From the NCBI RefSeq assembly GCF_035593985.1, contig NZ_CP141587.1:1-64000 (forward strand): a DNA stretch of 64,000 bases. The letters run 5' to 3'. The translations under genes and the position numbers were made by a program. How positions within the stretch are numbered: position 1 is the first letter of the stretch; each line of letters begins with the position of its first letter. This DNA is from Sphingomonas sp. LY29 (GTDB lineage Bacteria > Pseudomonadota > Alphaproteobacteria > Sphingomonadales > Sphingomonadaceae). Below the pieces are notes generated by a model. The model was not told the DNA's origin. It searched no databases and worked only from the letters and a program-made list of their open reading frames with translations. This document shows positions 36,838 through 47,805 of this stretch, piece by piece.

Positions 36838-36959
36838 AGCTGATCCTGGGCCTTGCCCTGATTGGGATTATCGTGCTCGCCGTCACAATGCTTCTGCGTC
36901 GTAGTGGCCCGCGAATTACCACCATCGAACACCGTCGTGACGACGAGGAAGGCAAGTAA
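36834..36959 (+). CDS. Small single-helix membrane protein between nuoF and nuoG (41 aa)
   Basis: A 41-residue protein with one hydrophobic helix ([19 protein letters not shown]) and a charged tail ([20 protein letters not shown]). Its ATG overlaps the nuoF stop (ATGA), an AGGAGG site lies just before it, and its stop shares a base with the next start (TAATG). This tight packing supports a real gene. Function unknown. Confidence 0.75.
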   Translation: MKLILGLALIGIIVLAVTMLLRRSGPRITTIEHRRDDEEGK

Positions 36960-37594
36960 TGCGTCTTTTCTCCTATCTGCCGGCCGTTGCCGGTCTGATC
37001 TTGTCGATGCAGGCGACCGAGGCTGCTGCGCAAATGGGTGGTGGTCGGTCCGGGATGTCGACGGCCGCTCCGCTCACGAACGTCAAGCCGTACAAGGAAT
37101 TGCAAAACATGGGCGCGTGCGTGGCGCGCTACGAACGGAAAAAGGCGCTGACGCTGATCGCGACGGTGCCAGGGTCGAAGGATGAGGAGGCGATGTTTGA
37201 TCGGCTGTTCTTCGGCGAACGTGATACGTGCATGCCCGGCGGCGCGCAGATGGTCATGCCAGTAATTTTTGCGCGCGGTGCGCTTGCTGAAGGACTGTTG
37301 AGCGTCGGCGGCGTGCCGGACACCCTTCGTCTCAAGAGCTCGGCGCCGCAGGAGGTCAAGGACCTCCATGGAGCTGCGCGTTGCTACACATCGGGAAACC
37401 GCAACGCGGTCGCTGCGCTGCTTAAGACGACTCCGGGAAGCTCTGAAGAGATCAAGGCGGTAGCCGGTCTCTGGAACGACTTCCGTACTTGCATGCCCGG
37501 CTTCAACGTTCGCTTGAACGCCCCTTGGATCCGCTTCCTTCTGGCCGAGGCGCTTTTGCGCCTTGAGCCCGGAACGACTGCGTCCGGAGGATAA
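36959..37594 (+). CDS. Secreted protein with internal duplication, inside nuo operon
   Basis: A 211-residue protein with a cleavable-looking signal peptide (AxA site near ATEAAAQM). The mature part contains two related ~65-residue units, about residues 50-115 and 140-205: each starts GAC-ARY or GAARCY, continues with a LIATVPGSKDEE or LLKTTPGSSEE segment, has a TCMPG motif and ends with a helix ending RG-LAE-LL or RFLLAEALL. Two Cys are conserved per unit. It lies between nuoF and nuoG with 1- and 2-base spacing. I do not recognise the family. Confidence 0.82.
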   Translation: MRLFSYLPAVAGLILSMQATEAAAQMGGGRSGMSTAAPLTNVKPYKELQNMGACVARYERKKALTLIATVPGSKDEEAMFDRLFFGERDTCMPGGAQMVMPVIFARGALAEGLLSVGGVPDTLRLKSSAPQEVKDLHGAARCYTSGNRNAVAALLKTTPGSSEEIKAVAGLWNDFRTCMPGFNVRLNAPWIRFLLAEALLRLEPGTTASGG

Positions 37595-37596
37595 AG

Positions 37597-39600
37597 ATGC
37601 CCAAGGTTACAGTCGACGGCGTCGAGATCGAGGTTCCGCAGGGCGCGACCGTGCTGCAGGCGTGCGAGCTTGCCGGCAAGGAAATCCCGCGCTTCTGCTA
37701 TCACGAACGGCTGAGCATCGCCGGCAATTGCCGCATGTGCCTGGTCGAGGTTGCGCCAGGGCCGCCCAAGCCGCAAGCGTCGTGCGCGCTGCCGGCCGCC
37801 GACGGACAGACCATCCGTACCGACACCGCGATGGTCAAGAAGGCGCGCGAAGGCGTGATGGAGTTCCTCCTGATCAACCATCCGCTCGATTGCCCGATTT
37901 GCGACCAGGGCGGCGAATGTGACCTTCAGGACCAGGCGATGGCCTATGGTCGCGGTCATTCGCGTTACGACGAGTATAAGCGCGCGGTCGACGACAAGTA
38001 TATGGGACCGATCGTCAAGACGGCGATGACGCGTTGCATCCAGTGTACGCGTTGCATCCGCTTCGCCGACGAAGTCGCGGGCACGCCCGAGATGGGCATG
38101 CTGTTCCGCGGCGAGGATAGCCAGGTCACCTCCTATCTGGAGAAGGCGCTGGTCAGCGAATTGTCGGGCAATCTGGTCGACCTGTGCCCGGTCGGTGCGC
38201 TGCTTTCAAAGCCGTACAGCTTTGAAGCGCGGCCGTGGGAACTCCGCAAGGTCCCGGGCATCGACGTGATGGATGCGGTCGGCACCAATATCCGGATGGA
38301 TGTGCGCGGGCGTCAGTTGATGCGTGTGTTGCCGCGGATCAACGACGAGGTGAACGAGGAATGGGCGCACGACAAGACGCGTCACCATGTCGACGCATTG
38401 GTGCGCGGTCGTCTCGATCGCCCGTGGGCTCGCGTTGACGGCAAGCTCCAGGAGACGACGTGGGGCGAGGCGCTTGACCTGTTCGCGGCGAAGTTTCGTG
38501 AGGCAGGAGCGAGCGTCGCCGCGGTCGCTGGCGACCTTCTCGACGCCGAGACGATGTATGCGGCGAAGGCGCTGCTCGCGGGGGCGGGGTCGTCGCTTCT
38601 CGAGGGTCGACAGACCGGGTTGGACTATGACGTAACTTCGCTAGGCGCGGTGCGGTTCAACACGCCGCTGGCCGATCTGGAAAACGCCGACGTCGTGCTG
38701 CTGGTCGGCAGCAACGTCCGCTGGGAAGCGCCGCTGGTCAACACGCGCCTCCGCAAGGCCGTTCGCCGCGGTGCGAAGGTCTATGCCATTGGGCCGCAGG
38801 TCGACCTGACCTATGACGTCGAGTGGCTTGGCGACAATTTGTCGTTGCTTGGCAAGCTGCCGAAGGCGGCCGCCGACGCGATCACGAGCGCCTCAAGGCC
38901 AGTGATGATCGTCGGGCCGGGCGCGCTCGGTGCCGGGGCACTTGGCGCCGCGGTCAAGGCGGCAGCTCCCTTCGTCAAGGACGGCTGGAACGGCTTCAAC
39001 GTCTTGCATACCGCGGCAGCGCGGATGGCGGGGCTCATGCTCGGCTTCGCGCAGGCCGGCGGGATCGCCGACCTTGAGAAGGCATCGCCGAAGTTGGTCC
39101 TTCTGCTTGGTGCCGACGAAGTCGCTGCCGGCCACTTCAAGGGCGCTTTCAAGATTTACGTCGGTCACCACGGCGACAAGGGCGCGGCGCAGGCCGACCT
39201 CGTGCTTCCGGGTGCCGCCTACAGCGAAAAGCATGGCACTTACGTCAATATCGAAGGCCGTGTGCAGCGGTCGGAGCGCGCGACCTTCCCGCCGGGCGAT
39301 GCCCGCGAGGACTGGACGATCCTGCGCGCGCTCAGCGACCTCGTCGGCCAGCCGTTACCATTCGACCGCTTCGACCAACTTCGCGCCGCGATGATCGCCG
39401 ATACTCCCGCGCTGGGTCAGGAAGGCATCGTCGACTTTGGTTGGAGCCCGCCAGCACTTGGTGGCGAGGTGTCGGGCGCGGTCACTTATCCGATCCAGGA
39501 CTTCTACCTGACCAATGCCATCTGCCGGGCCAGCCCGACGATGCGGCGTTGTTCGGAGGAATTGGTCCGGGGCAACGACTATCTGGAGGCTGCGGAATGA
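37597..39600 (+). CDS. nuoG: NADH-quinone oxidoreductase subunit G
   Basis: NuoG is the 75-kDa subunit with several FeS clusters. The 667-residue protein has the N-terminal [2Fe-2S] ferredoxin motif [19 protein letters not shown], the His-Cys3 motif region [16 protein letters not shown], the [4Fe-4S] site [18 protein letters not shown], and a molybdopterin-oxidoreductase-like C-terminal half that is non-catalytic in complex I. Shorter than E. coli NuoG, but normal for alphaproteobacteria. It overlaps nuoH by 4 bases. Confidence 0.97.
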   Translation: MPKVTVDGVEIEVPQGATVLQACELAGKEIPRFCYHERLSIAGNCRMCLVEVAPGPPKPQASCALPAADGQTIRTDTAMVKKAREGVMEFLLINHPLDCPICDQGGECDLQDQAMAYGRGHSRYDEYKRAVDDKYMGPIVKTAMTRCIQCTRCIRFADEVAGTPEMGMLFRGEDSQVTSYLEKALVSELSGNLVDLCPVGALLSKPYSFEARPWELRKVPGIDVMDAVGTNIRMDVRGRQLMRVLPRINDEVNEEWAHDKTRHHVDALVRGRLDRPWARVDGKLQETTWGEALDLFAAKFREAGASVAAVAGDLLDAETMYAAKALLAGAGSSLLEGRQTGLDYDVTSLGAVRFNTPLADLENADVVLLVGSNVRWEAPLVNTRLRKAVRRGAKVYAIGPQVDLTYDVEWLGDNLSLLGKLPKAAADAITSASRPVMIVGPGALGAGALGAAVKAAAPFVKDGWNGFNVLHTAAARMAGLMLGFAQAGGIADLEKASPKLVLLLGADEVAAGHFKGAFKIYVGHHGDKGAAQADLVLPGAAYSEKHGTYVNIEGRVQRSERATFPPGDAREDWTILRALSDLVGQPLPFDRFDQLRAAMIADTPALGQEGIVDFGWSPPALGGEVSGAVTYPIQDFYLTNAICRASPTMRRCSEELVRGNDYLEAAE

Positions 39601-40658
39601 CCGCGACGTTCCAGAATTGGGGGATGACCTACGATTGGGCGTGGTTCGTCGCGACCATCGTCGGCATCCTCGTCATCGCGTTGCCCCTGATGCTGGCGGT
39701 GGCAATGGTCATATATGCCGAACGCAAGATCTGGGCCGCGATCGCGCTTCGCCGGGGACCGAACGTCGTCGGGCCGTTCGGCCTGTTGCAGAGCTTCGCC
39801 GACGGCTTGAAGGTATTCCTGAAGGAAACCATCATCCCGTCGAGCGCGAACAAAGGCCTGTTCCTGATCGCGCCGATTATTACCTTCACGGTCGCGCTAA
39901 TCGTGTGGGCGGTGGTGCCGTTCGACGTCGGCGTGGTGCTGACCGACATCAACGTCGGGCTGCTCTACATCCTCGCGGCGTCCTCACTGGGCGTGTACGG
40001 CGTCATCATCGCGGGCTGGGCATCCAACTCAAAGTATCCATTCTTCTCGGCGCTGCGTGCGGCCGCGCAGATGGTCAGCTACGAAGTGTCGATCGGGTTC
40101 GTCCTGATTTGCGTCGTGCTCTACTCGGGCACCTTCAACCTGACCCAGATCGTGCTGCAGCAGACGGGGAACAGCGGATTCGGCTTGCTGAACGGTTTTG
40201 GTTTCGAGCCGCTGCTGTTCCCGATGGCGATCGTCTTCCTGATCAGCTCGATGGCCGAAACCTTCCGCACGCCGTTCGATCTGGTCGAAGCGGAGAGCGA
40301 ATTGGTCGCGGGTCACCAGACCGAATATTCAAGCATGTCCTTCGCGCTGTTCTGGCTTGGCGAATATGCCAACGTCATCCTGATGTGCGCGCTCAATGCG
40401 ATCCTGTTCTGGGGCGGGTTCCTGCCGCCGCTCAACATCGACCTCATTCCGTGGTTCGACGTTCCGGGAATCGTCTGGCTGCTGCTGAAGATGTGCTTCT
40501 TCTTCTTCGTCTTCGGTTGGGTGAAGGCGACGGTGCCGAGGTATCGTTACGATCAGCTGATGCGGCTTGGCTGGAAGATTTTCCTTCCGCTCAGCCTGTT
40601 GTTCGTGGTCCTGATCTCGGGCTGGCGGATGTTCACCGTTTACGGAGTGCCGGCATGA
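39597..40658 (+). CDS. nuoH: NADH-quinone oxidoreductase subunit H
   Basis: NuoH (ND1) links the quinone site to the membrane arm. The 353-residue protein has about eight helices, the conserved [22 protein letters not shown] segment with GPN, the [15 protein letters not shown] element ([11 protein letters not shown]), the acidic loop [20 protein letters not shown], and [19 protein letters not shown] near the C-terminus. ATG 39597 overlaps the nuoG stop. Confidence 0.98.
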   Translation: MTATFQNWGMTYDWAWFVATIVGILVIALPLMLAVAMVIYAERKIWAAIALRRGPNVVGPFGLLQSFADGLKVFLKETIIPSSANKGLFLIAPIITFTVALIVWAVVPFDVGVVLTDINVGLLYILAASSLGVYGVIIAGWASNSKYPFFSALRAAAQMVSYEVSIGFVLICVVLYSGTFNLTQIVLQQTGNSGFGLLNGFGFEPLLFPMAIVFLISSMAETFRTPFDLVEAESELVAGHQTEYSSMSFALFWLGEYANVILMCALNAILFWGGFLPPLNIDLIPWFDVPGIVWLLLKMCFFFFVFGWVKATVPRYRYDQLMRLGWKIFLPLSLLFVVLISGWRMFTVYGVPA

Positions 40659-41137
40659 TCGCGCGCACCATCAAGGCGTTCACCCTGTGGGAATTCCTCA
40701 AGGCGCATGTCGTGACCTTGAAGTATTTCTTCAAACCCAAGGTGACGATCAACTACCCGTTTGAGAAGGTGCCGCAGAGCCCCCGCTTCCGCGGCGAGCA
40801 TGCGTTGCGCCGTTACCCGAATGGGGAAGAACGCTGCATCGCGTGCAAGCTGTGCGAGGCAATCTGCCCCGCGCAGGCGATCACGATCGAGGCCGAACCG
40901 CGCGACGATGGTAGCCGCCGGACGACGCGATACGACATCGACATGGTCAAATGCATCTATTGCGGCCTGTGCGCAGAGGCATGCCCCGTGGACGCGATCG
41001 TCGAAGGACCGAATCTCGAATTCGCGACCGAAACGCGCGAGGAACTGCTGTACGACAAGGCGAAATTGCTGGCCAATGGCGACCGTTGGGAAGGGGCCAT
41101 CGCGGCCAACCTTGCCGCCGACGCGGCCTATCGGTAG
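40655..41137 (+). CDS. nuoI: NADH-quinone oxidoreductase subunit I
   Basis: NuoI carries the N6a and N6b [4Fe-4S] clusters. The 160-residue protein has an amphipathic N-terminus, the [21 protein letters not shown] motif start, and the two CxxCxxCxxxCP motifs ([12 protein letters not shown] and [12 protein letters not shown]). The C-terminal ELLYDK tail is typical. It overlaps nuoH by 4 bases; 15 bases separate it from nuoJ. Confidence 0.98.
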   Translation: MIARTIKAFTLWEFLKAHVVTLKYFFKPKVTINYPFEKVPQSPRFRGEHALRRYPNGEERCIACKLCEAICPAQAITIEAEPRDDGSRRTTRYDIDMVKCIYCGLCAEACPVDAIVEGPNLEFATETREELLYDKAKLLANGDRWEGAIAANLAADAAYR

Positions 41138-41152
41138 GGCGCGCGCCAACCC

Positions 41153-41758
41153 ATGATTGCCATCCTCGCCTTTTACCTGTTCGCGACGCTCACCATCGCT
41201 TCGGCGGTGCTCGTGATTTTCGCGCGCAATCCGGTTCACAGCGTGCTGTGGCTGATCGTCGCCTTCTTCAACGCCGCGGGCCTGTTTCTGCTGCTTGGGG
41301 CCGAGTTCATCGCGATGCTGCTGGTCATCGTCTACGTGGGCGCGGTCGCAGTGCTGTTCCTGTTCATCGTCATGATGCTCGACGTCGACTTTGCTGCACT
41401 CCGTTCTGGCTTCACGCGCAACCTGCCATTCGGTCTGCTGATTGCGCTCGTCTTGCTGGCCGAGATTGTGATCGCGGTGTCGGCCTGGAAGGCGGGACCG
41501 GTTACCGGCGCACCGGTGCCGACGGGCAACGTCCAGCCCAACATCGTTGCGCTTGGCGAGATGCTGTACACGCGCTTCCTGTTCCCGTTCGAACTTGCCG
41601 GCCTGATCCTGCTGGTCGCGATGATCGGCGCGATCGTGCTGACGCACCGCAGCCGCGGCGACGTTCGCGGCCAGAAGGTTTCGCGCCAGGTTGACCGCGT
41701 TCCGGGCGAAGCGACCCGCAACATGCAGCCCGGCGTGGGCGAGGGGATGTCGCTGTGA
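41153..41758 (+). CDS. nuoJ: NADH-quinone oxidoreductase subunit J
   Basis: NuoJ (ND6) is a membrane-arm subunit with five helices. The 201-residue protein shows [50 protein letters not shown] conserved region including the pi-bulge helix segment [12 protein letters not shown], and a final polar tail. It overlaps nuoK by 4 bases (GTGA). Confidence 0.97.
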   Translation: MIAILAFYLFATLTIASAVLVIFARNPVHSVLWLIVAFFNAAGLFLLLGAEFIAMLLVIVYVGAVAVLFLFIVMMLDVDFAALRSGFTRNLPFGLLIALVLLAEIVIAVSAWKAGPVTGAPVPTGNVQPNIVALGEMLYTRFLFPFELAGLILLVAMIGAIVLTHRSRGDVRGQKVSRQVDRVPGEATRNMQPGVGEGMSL

Positions 41759-42060
41759 TCGGCTTGACTCACTATCTGACCGTCGCCGCGATCCTCTTCA
41801 CGATCGGCGTGCTCGGTATTTTCCTCAACCGCCGCAACATCATCCTGATGCTGATGGCGATCGAGTTGATCTTGCTCGCGGTGAACATCAACCTCGTCGC
41901 GTTCAGCGCCTATTTGGGCGACCTGACCGGCCAGGTATTCGCGATGTTCGTGCTGACCGTTGCTGCGGCGGAGGCCGCGATCGGCCTCGCCATCCTCGTC
42001 ATTTTCTTCCGTCGCCGCGGCTCGATCGCAGTCGACGACGTCAACCGGATGCGCGGCTAA
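41755..42060 (+). CDS. nuoK: NADH-quinone oxidoreductase subunit K
   Basis: NuoK (ND4L), 101 residues, three helices. It has the membrane Glu residues needed for proton pumping in [17 protein letters not shown] and [14 protein letters not shown]. Translation starts at GTG 41755, overlapping the nuoJ stop. One base separates it from nuoL. Confidence 0.98.
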   Translation: MIGLTHYLTVAAILFTIGVLGIFLNRRNIILMLMAIELILLAVNINLVAFSAYLGDLTGQVFAMFVLTVAAAEAAIGLAILVIFFRRRGSIAVDDVNRMRG

Positions 42061-42061
42061 G

Positions 42062-44113
42062 ATGCACCCCATCGTCCTGATCGTTTTCCTGCCGCTAATC
42101 GCCGCGCTGGTCGCGGGGCTAGGCGGTCGCGTGATCGGCAAGCCGGCGGCGAAGATCGTCACCACCGGCGCGCTATTCATCTCCTGTGCGCTCAGCTGGC
42201 CGATCTTTCTGTCGTTCCTGGGCGGAAGCGCGGAGGCGCAGGTCGTTCCGGTGCTCGACTGGATCCGGTCGGGCGCCATGGTCGTCGATTGGGCGCTTCG
42301 GGTCGACACGCTGACGGCGGTGATGCTGGTGGTGGTCACGACGGTGTCGAGCCTCGTCCACCTCTATAGCTGGGGCTATATGAGCGAGGATCCCAGCCAG
42401 CCTCGCTTCTTCGCATGTCTCTCGTTGTTCACCTTCGCGATGCTCATGCTCGTGACCGCGGACAGCCTCGTGCAGATGTTCTTCGGATGGGAAGGCGTCG
42501 GCCTCGCGTCCTACCTCTTGATCGGCTTCTGGTATCACAAGCCCTCGGCCAACGCCGCGGCGATGAAGGCGTTCGTCGTCAACCGCGTCGGCGACTTCGG
42601 CTTTAGCCTCGGCATCTTCGGAACGTTCCTGGTCTTCGGAACGGTCTCGATCCCGGCGATCCTCGCCGCCGCGCCGTCGATGGCGGGTTCGACGATCGGG
42701 TTTGCCGGCATGACCGTCGATACGATGACCTTGCTCTGCCTTCTGCTCTTCGTCGGTGCGATGGGCAAGTCGGCACAGCTCGGCCTCCACACATGGCTTC
42801 CCGACGCGATGGAAGGTCCGACCCCGGTCAGCGCGCTGATCCACGCGGCAACGATGGTCACCGCCGGCGTCTTCATGGTCTGCCGCTTGTCGCCGATGTT
42901 CGAAGTGTCGCCGACCGCACTGACCGTCGTCACCTACGTCGGCGCCGCGACCGCGATCTTCGCAGCAACCGTCGGCACGGTGCAGAACGATATCAAGCGC
43001 GTGATCGCCTATTCGACCTGCAGCCAACTCGGCTACATGTTCTTCGCCGCCGGCGTCGGCGCCTATGGCGCGGCGATGTTCCACCTGTTCACGCACGCCT
43101 TCTTCAAGGCGCTGCTGTTCTTGGGCGCGGGCTCGGTCATCCATGCCATGCACCATGAACAGGACATGCGGTTTTACGGCGGGCTGCGGAAGGAAATTCC
43201 GCTGACGTTTTGGGCGATGGTTGCCGGCACGCTGGCGATTACCGGCGTCGGCCTGTTCGGGATCGGGTTCGCGGGCTACTGGTCCAAGGACAACATCATC
43301 GAGAGCGCGTTCGCCAGCGGCAGCGTGCACGGCGGGTTTGCTTATTTCATCGGCATCCTCGCGGCGCTGTTGACGAGCTTCTACTCGTGGCGACTGATCT
43401 TCCTGACCTTCTTCGGCAAGCCACGCTGGGCGGGCAGCGAGCACATCCAGCACGCGACACATCACCACCACGAGGATGAGGCCGAGGAAGTTTCAGATCA
43501 CGACAGCGCGCACGACCATCCGGTCAAGGCCGTCGATGGGACCGCGGGCTATCACCCGCACGAAAGCCCGTGGACGATGCTGGTGCCGCTCGCGTTGCTG
43601 TCGATCGGTGCGATTTTCGCCGGGCAGATCTTCCATCATGCCTTCGTCGATGCCGAAGGCGGACTGGAATTCTGGCGCGGCAGCCTGGCCTTCGACAGTC
43701 ATCTTGCGCATGCGGCGCATGAAGTACCGGCCTGGGTCAAATATTCGCCGTTCGCCGTCATGCTGATCGGCCTCGCCATTGCCTATCGCAACTATATTGC
43801 CCGACCCGACGCGCCGGCGGCGTTCGTCGCGATGTTCGGCGGGATTCACACCTTCCTGATGCACAAATGGTATTTCGACGAATTGTACGATGCGATCTTC
43901 GTTCGCCCTTCGATGGCGCTGGGCCGCTTCTTCTGGAAGCGCGGTGACGAACAGACGATCGATCGCTTCGGGCCGCACGGCGCGGCCACCTTGGTGGGCG
44001 TCGGCAATCGGGTCACCGCCCGACTGCAATCCGGCTACGTCACCAGCTATGCGCTCGTCATGCTTCTCGGCCTGATCGGCGCCGCCACCTGGGTGTTCTG
44101 GTGGGCTCGATGA
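42062..44113 (+). CDS. nuoL: NADH-quinone oxidoreductase subunit L
   Basis: NuoL (ND5) is the distal antiporter-like proton pump with the long lateral helix. The 683-residue protein shows the conserved Glu helix ([19 protein letters not shown]), [25 protein letters not shown] motif with the pump Lys and His, and [17 protein letters not shown] His-rich loop ([18 protein letters not shown], about residues 465-482) is a local insertion between helices. The C-terminal amphipathic helix region is present. It overlaps nuoM by 4 bases. Confidence 0.97.
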   Translation: MHPIVLIVFLPLIAALVAGLGGRVIGKPAAKIVTTGALFISCALSWPIFLSFLGGSAEAQVVPVLDWIRSGAMVVDWALRVDTLTAVMLVVVTTVSSLVHLYSWGYMSEDPSQPRFFACLSLFTFAMLMLVTADSLVQMFFGWEGVGLASYLLIGFWYHKPSANAAAMKAFVVNRVGDFGFSLGIFGTFLVFGTVSIPAILAAAPSMAGSTIGFAGMTVDTMTLLCLLLFVGAMGKSAQLGLHTWLPDAMEGPTPVSALIHAATMVTAGVFMVCRLSPMFEVSPTALTVVTYVGAATAIFAATVGTVQNDIKRVIAYSTCSQLGYMFFAAGVGAYGAAMFHLFTHAFFKALLFLGAGSVIHAMHHEQDMRFYGGLRKEIPLTFWAMVAGTLAITGVGLFGIGFAGYWSKDNIIESAFASGSVHGGFAYFIGILAALLTSFYSWRLIFLTFFGKPRWAGSEHIQHATHHHHEDEAEEVSDHDSAHDHPVKAVDGTAGYHPHESPWTMLVPLALLSIGAIFAGQIFHHAFVDAEGGLEFWRGSLAFDSHLAHAAHEVPAWVKYSPFAVMLIGLAIAYRNYIARPDAPAAFVAMFGGIHTFLMHKWYFDELYDAIFVRPSMALGRFFWKRGDEQTIDRFGPHGAATLVGVGNRVTARLQSGYVTSYALVMLLGLIGAATWVFWWAR

Positions 44114-45639
44114 ACGGACTTCCCTTGCTGTCGATCCTGATCCTCGTTCCGCTCCTGGCAGGCGTGATTGCGCTGTTCCTGTCGGCTAGCGGAGCGCGAT
44201 GGATCGCGCTGCTGGCGACGCTGGTGAACCTTGGCCTCGGCATTCTGATGTGGTCGGCGTTCGACCCCGCCGGGCCACAGTGGCAGTTCGTCGAGAACGT
44301 CAGCCTGGGCAGCACGCTGTCGTGGGCATTGGGGATCGACGGCATCGCGCTGATGCTCATCATGCTCAGCGTCTTCCTGATGCCAATCTGTATCGGCGCT
44401 TCATGGCGCGCGATCGAGAAGCGCGTGCCAGAATATATGGCAGCCTTCCTGCTGATGGAGGCGCTGATGATCGGCGTCTTCGCGGCGCAGGATCTGCTGT
44501 TGTTCTACATCATGTTCGAAGGCGGCCTGATCCCGATGTACCTGATCATCGGCATCTGGGGCGGTGCCGACCGGATCAAGGCCAGCTACAAGTTCTTCCT
44601 CTACACGCTCGCCGGGTCGGTGCTGATGCTGGTCGCGATGCTGGCGATGATCCTGACCGCGGGGACCAGCAGCATTCCGGAACTGATGGCCTACGACTTC
44701 GCGCCGTCGCTGCAGTGGTGGTTGTGGCTTGCCTTCTTCGCGAGCTTCGCCGTGAAGATGCCGATGTGGCCGGTCCACACCTGGCTTCCCGACGCGCACG
44801 TTCAGGCGCCGACTGCTGGCTCGGTCATCCTTGCCGGCGTCCTGTTGAAGATGGGCGGATACGGCTTCATCCGGTTTAGTCTGCCGATGTTCCCGGAAGC
44901 ATCCGCGCAATTCGTGCCGTTCGTGTTTGTCCTCAGCGGGATCGCGGTGGTTGTCACCAGCCTGATCGCGCTGGTCCAACACGACATGAAGAAGCTGATC
45001 GCCTATTCCTCGGTCGCGCACATGGCATTCGTGACCTTCGGCCTGTTCGCCTTCAACCGTCAGGGGATCGAGGGCGCGCTGATCGTGATGCTCAGCCACG
45101 GGCTCGTGTCCGGTGCCTTATTCCTGTGCGTCGGCGTGATCTACGACCGCCTGCACACCCGCGAAATTGCGCGCTACGGCGGGCTGGCGGACAACATGCC
45201 GATCTATGCGCTGCTGTTCCTGCTGTTCACTATGGCCAGCGTCGGACTGCCCGGGACCAGCGGCTTCGTCGGCGAGTTCCTTAGCCTCGTCGGCACCTAT
45301 GAGGTGTCGAGCAGGGCCGCGATCGTCGCGACGACCGGGATCATCCTGGGCGCGGCGTACATGCTCTACCTTTACTGGCGCGTCTGTTTCGGGACGCAGC
45401 GCAATGCCGACGCGGCGGCGATGAAGGACCTCGACGCACGCGAATTGTGGCTGCTCGCCCCGATCGCGGCTGCGGTGCTGTGGATGGGCGTTTATCCGGA
45501 AAGCTTCCTGCGGCCCATGCGTGCCGACGTCGGGCGCCTGCTCGAGCGGATCGAGCGGTCAAAGCCGGAAGGCGACGCGCATATCACGGCCGGAAAGCCG
45601 GTCGCGGCCGCACCCCATGACGCGGCGGAGTCGCACTGA
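44110..45639 (+). CDS. nuoM: NADH-quinone oxidoreductase subunit M
   Basis: NuoM (ND4) is an antiporter-like proton pump. The 509-residue protein has the Glu helix [58 protein letters not shown] with the pump Lys, and [11 protein letters not shown]. About 14 helices are expected and visible. It overlaps nuoL (ATGA) and nuoN (TGATG). Confidence 0.98.
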   Translation: MNGLPLLSILILVPLLAGVIALFLSASGARWIALLATLVNLGLGILMWSAFDPAGPQWQFVENVSLGSTLSWALGIDGIALMLIMLSVFLMPICIGASWRAIEKRVPEYMAAFLLMEALMIGVFAAQDLLLFYIMFEGGLIPMYLIIGIWGGADRIKASYKFFLYTLAGSVLMLVAMLAMILTAGTSSIPELMAYDFAPSLQWWLWLAFFASFAVKMPMWPVHTWLPDAHVQAPTAGSVILAGVLLKMGGYGFIRFSLPMFPEASAQFVPFVFVLSGIAVVVTSLIALVQHDMKKLIAYSSVAHMAFVTFGLFAFNRQGIEGALIVMLSHGLVSGALFLCVGVIYDRLHTREIARYGGLADNMPIYALLFLLFTMASVGLPGTSGFVGEFLSLVGTYEVSSRAAIVATTGIILGAAYMLYLYWRVCFGTQRNADAAAMKDLDARELWLLAPIAAAVLWMGVYPESFLRPMRADVGRLLERIERSKPEGDAHITAGKPVAAAPHDAAESH

Positions 45640-47072
45640 TGAATTTCGCCGCCATTCTTCCGGAAATGATCCTTACCATCGGCGCGATCGTGCTGATGAT
45701 GGTCGCGGCCTTTGCCGGCAAGCGCGGAGCGTCGCTCACGACGTGGGCATCGGTCGTCCTGCTGCTGGTCGCCGCAGTGACACTGGCGGGCGCGCCGCAG
45801 ACCGACGGGCCGCTGTTCGGGGGGCTGATCGTTGCCGACGCCTTCGGCGCGTTCGGCAAGTTGCTAATCTATCTGGCCGCCGCGGTCGCAATTGTGGCCG
45901 CGCACCACTGGTTTGAACGCGACTTCGAGCATGCCGCCGAATATCCGGTGCTGGTCTTGCTGTCCGCGGTTGGCATGTCGGTCATGGTCTCGTCGACCAA
46001 CTTGATGACCCTCTACGTCGGCCTCGAATTGCAGAGCCTGTCGGCCTATGTACTCGCTGCCTATCGCCGTACCGACGACCGGTCGGCGGAGGCGGGGCTG
46101 AAGTATTTCGTCCTTGGAGCGTTGGCGTCGGGAATCCTGCTTTACGGCATCTCGCTGCTGTACGGCTTCACCGGAACGACGCAGTTCGAAGGCATCGCCG
46201 CCGCCTTTGCGCGCGACGGAGACGCTTCGATCGGTCTTCTGTTCGGCTTGGTGTTCACGCTCGCGGGACTGGCGTTCAAGATCAGCGCGGTCCCGTTCCA
46301 CATGTGGACGCCCGACGTCTACGAGGGCGCACCGACCCCGGTGACGGCATTCTTCGCGTCCGCTCCCAAGGTCGCGGCGATGTTGCTCGGTGTTCGCCTG
46401 TGCCTCGACGCGCTCGGCCCGGCGATCGACGCTTGGCGGCAGATCATGACCTTTGCGGCGCTGGCTTCGATCCTGCTTGGTGCGGTGGCGGCCTATGGGC
46501 AGACCAATATCAAGCGGCTTCTCGCTTACTCGTCGATCAACAACGTCGGATTTGCGTTGATCGGCTTGGTCGCGGGCGGCGTTGCGGGAGCAAGCTCGGT
46601 CCTCTTCTACATGACCGTCTATGTCGTGATGACGCTTGGCGCCTTCCTTTGCGTCCTCCGCATCCGCGGTGAGGATGGCGAGCCGCTGGAAAGCATCGAC
46701 AGCCTGTCGGGCTTGTCGCAATCGCGACCGGCGCTGGCGGCGGGTCTCGCGATCTTCATGTTCAGTCTGGCGGGCATCCCGCCGCTGCTCGGTTTCTGGC
46801 CAAAGCTCGTCGTCTTCCAGGCGGCGATCGGCGAGGGGCTCTACGCGCTTGCGGTGGCCGGTTTCCTCGGCTCGGTCATCGGTGCTTATTACTACATCAA
46901 GATCGTCAAGGTGATGTATTTCGACGCACCCGGCCGCGCGCTGGCCAAGGGCGGTAACCGCCTTGAGGGCGTTCTGATCGCGCTGGCCGCGCTGTTCGTG
47001 TCGCCACTCGGCTATCTCCTGATTGGTCCGCTCGGCGACATGACCGATCGCGCCGCGGGGTCGCTGTTCTGA
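45639..47072 (+). CDS. nuoN: NADH-quinone oxidoreductase subunit N
   Basis: NuoN (ND2) is the third antiporter-like subunit and the last of the nuo genes. The 477-residue protein has YVGLELQSLSAYVLAAYRRTD (Glu helix), GLAFKISAVPFHMWTPDVYEGAPTP-type motif with the pump Lys, LAYSSINNVGFALIGL and AGIPPLLGFWPK. Its TGA overlaps the proposed CTG start of birA, so translation may pass directly to biotin ligase. Confidence 0.98.
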   Translation: MNFAAILPEMILTIGAIVLMMVAAFAGKRGASLTTWASVVLLLVAAVTLAGAPQTDGPLFGGLIVADAFGAFGKLLIYLAAAVAIVAAHHWFERDFEHAAEYPVLVLLSAVGMSVMVSSTNLMTLYVGLELQSLSAYVLAAYRRTDDRSAEAGLKYFVLGALASGILLYGISLLYGFTGTTQFEGIAAAFARDGDASIGLLFGLVFTLAGLAFKISAVPFHMWTPDVYEGAPTPVTAFFASAPKVAAMLLGVRLCLDALGPAIDAWRQIMTFAALASILLGAVAAYGQTNIKRLLAYSSINNVGFALIGLVAGGVAGASSVLFYMTVYVVMTLGAFLCVLRIRGEDGEPLESIDSLSGLSQSRPALAAGLAIFMFSLAGIPPLLGFWPKLVVFQAAIGEGLYALAVAGFLGSVIGAYYYIKIVKVMYFDAPGRALAKGGNRLEGVLIALAALFVSPLGYLLIGPLGDMTDRAAGSLF

Positions 47073-47767
47073 GCCGAATCCGGATCGTCGAGCGAACAGG
47101 CTCGACCAATTCGGACCTGTTATCCGACGACCAGGCAATTGAAGGCGATTGGCTGATCGCGCTTGTTCAGGATGGCGGTCGGGGCAGGCATGGCCGCGTC
47201 TGGCAGAGCGTCGATGGCAACTTCCTGGGGTCGACCTTGGTTCAGGTCCGCGCTGGCGATCCCTCGTCGCCGGCATTGGCCCTTGCGGCGGGCCTGGCCC
47301 TGATCGAGGCACTGGACAGCGTCGCTTCCGCAGCTCCTTTGTCGCTCAAGTGGCCGAACGACCTGATGCTCGGCAACGCCAAGCTTGCGGGCATCCTGCT
47401 TGAACGATCAGGCCAGCGGATCGTCGCGGGGTTTGGCGTCAACCTCGCCGCCGCGCCCGAGATTGGCGGTCGCCGTACGACTGCGCTTGCGCCACTGGCG
47501 ACGATAGCACCGCAGGCATTTGCGCCGCTGCTGGCGGCAAGCTTCGCGCGGATGCTGGCAAGCTGGCGTCACTCGAATCCCGCGTCGTTTGCCCAGGCCT
47601 GGCAGGCGCGGGCGCATCCGATCGGCACGCCACTCGAAGTGCACAGCGGGCCCGGGCAGCGCGTTGCGGGTCGCTTCGCGGGGATTGAGCCCGATGGGGC
47701 GATGCGCCTCACGCTTCCCGATGGCGCCACCGAGATCGTCCGCGCGGGCGACGTCAGCTTCGCGTGA
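47069..47767 (+). CDS. birA: Biotin--[acetyl-CoA-carboxylase] ligase, CTG start proposed
   Basis: BirA attaches biotin to the carrier protein of acetyl-CoA carboxylase. The catalytic domain needs the N-terminal STNSD element and the GGRGRHGRVWQS loop; both are encoded before the first canonical start in this frame (TTG 47237). No ATG, GTG or TTG exists upstream in frame up to the previous stop. CTG 47069, overlapping the nuoN stop (CTGA), gives a 232-residue protein with the expected N-terminus, followed by LKWPNDLML, KLAGILLE and FGVNL. No helix-turn-helix repressor domain is present. The start codon is inference; the gene identity is firm. Confidence 0.88.
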   Translation: MSRIRIVERTGSTNSDLLSDDQAIEGDWLIALVQDGGRGRHGRVWQSVDGNFLGSTLVQVRAGDPSSPALALAAGLALIEALDSVASAAPLSLKWPNDLMLGNAKLAGILLERSGQRIVAGFGVNLAAAPEIGGRRTTALAPLATIAPQAFAPLLAASFARMLASWRHSNPASFAQAWQARAHPIGTPLEVHSGPGQRVAGRFAGIEPDGAMRLTLPDGATEIVRAGDVSFA

Positions 47768-47805
47768 CCCTCGCCATCGCGCACAAGTCGGTCTAGGGGT
47801 CCGCC

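Noticed and set aside
42173-43471. 432-codon minus-strand frame opposite nuoL
   Set aside because: Mirror frame of a membrane-protein gene; Arg/Asp/Glu/His-rich with no motif.
45864-47312. 482-codon minus-strand frame opposite nuoN and birA
   Set aside because: Same kind of mirror frame, no ribosome binding site or family features.
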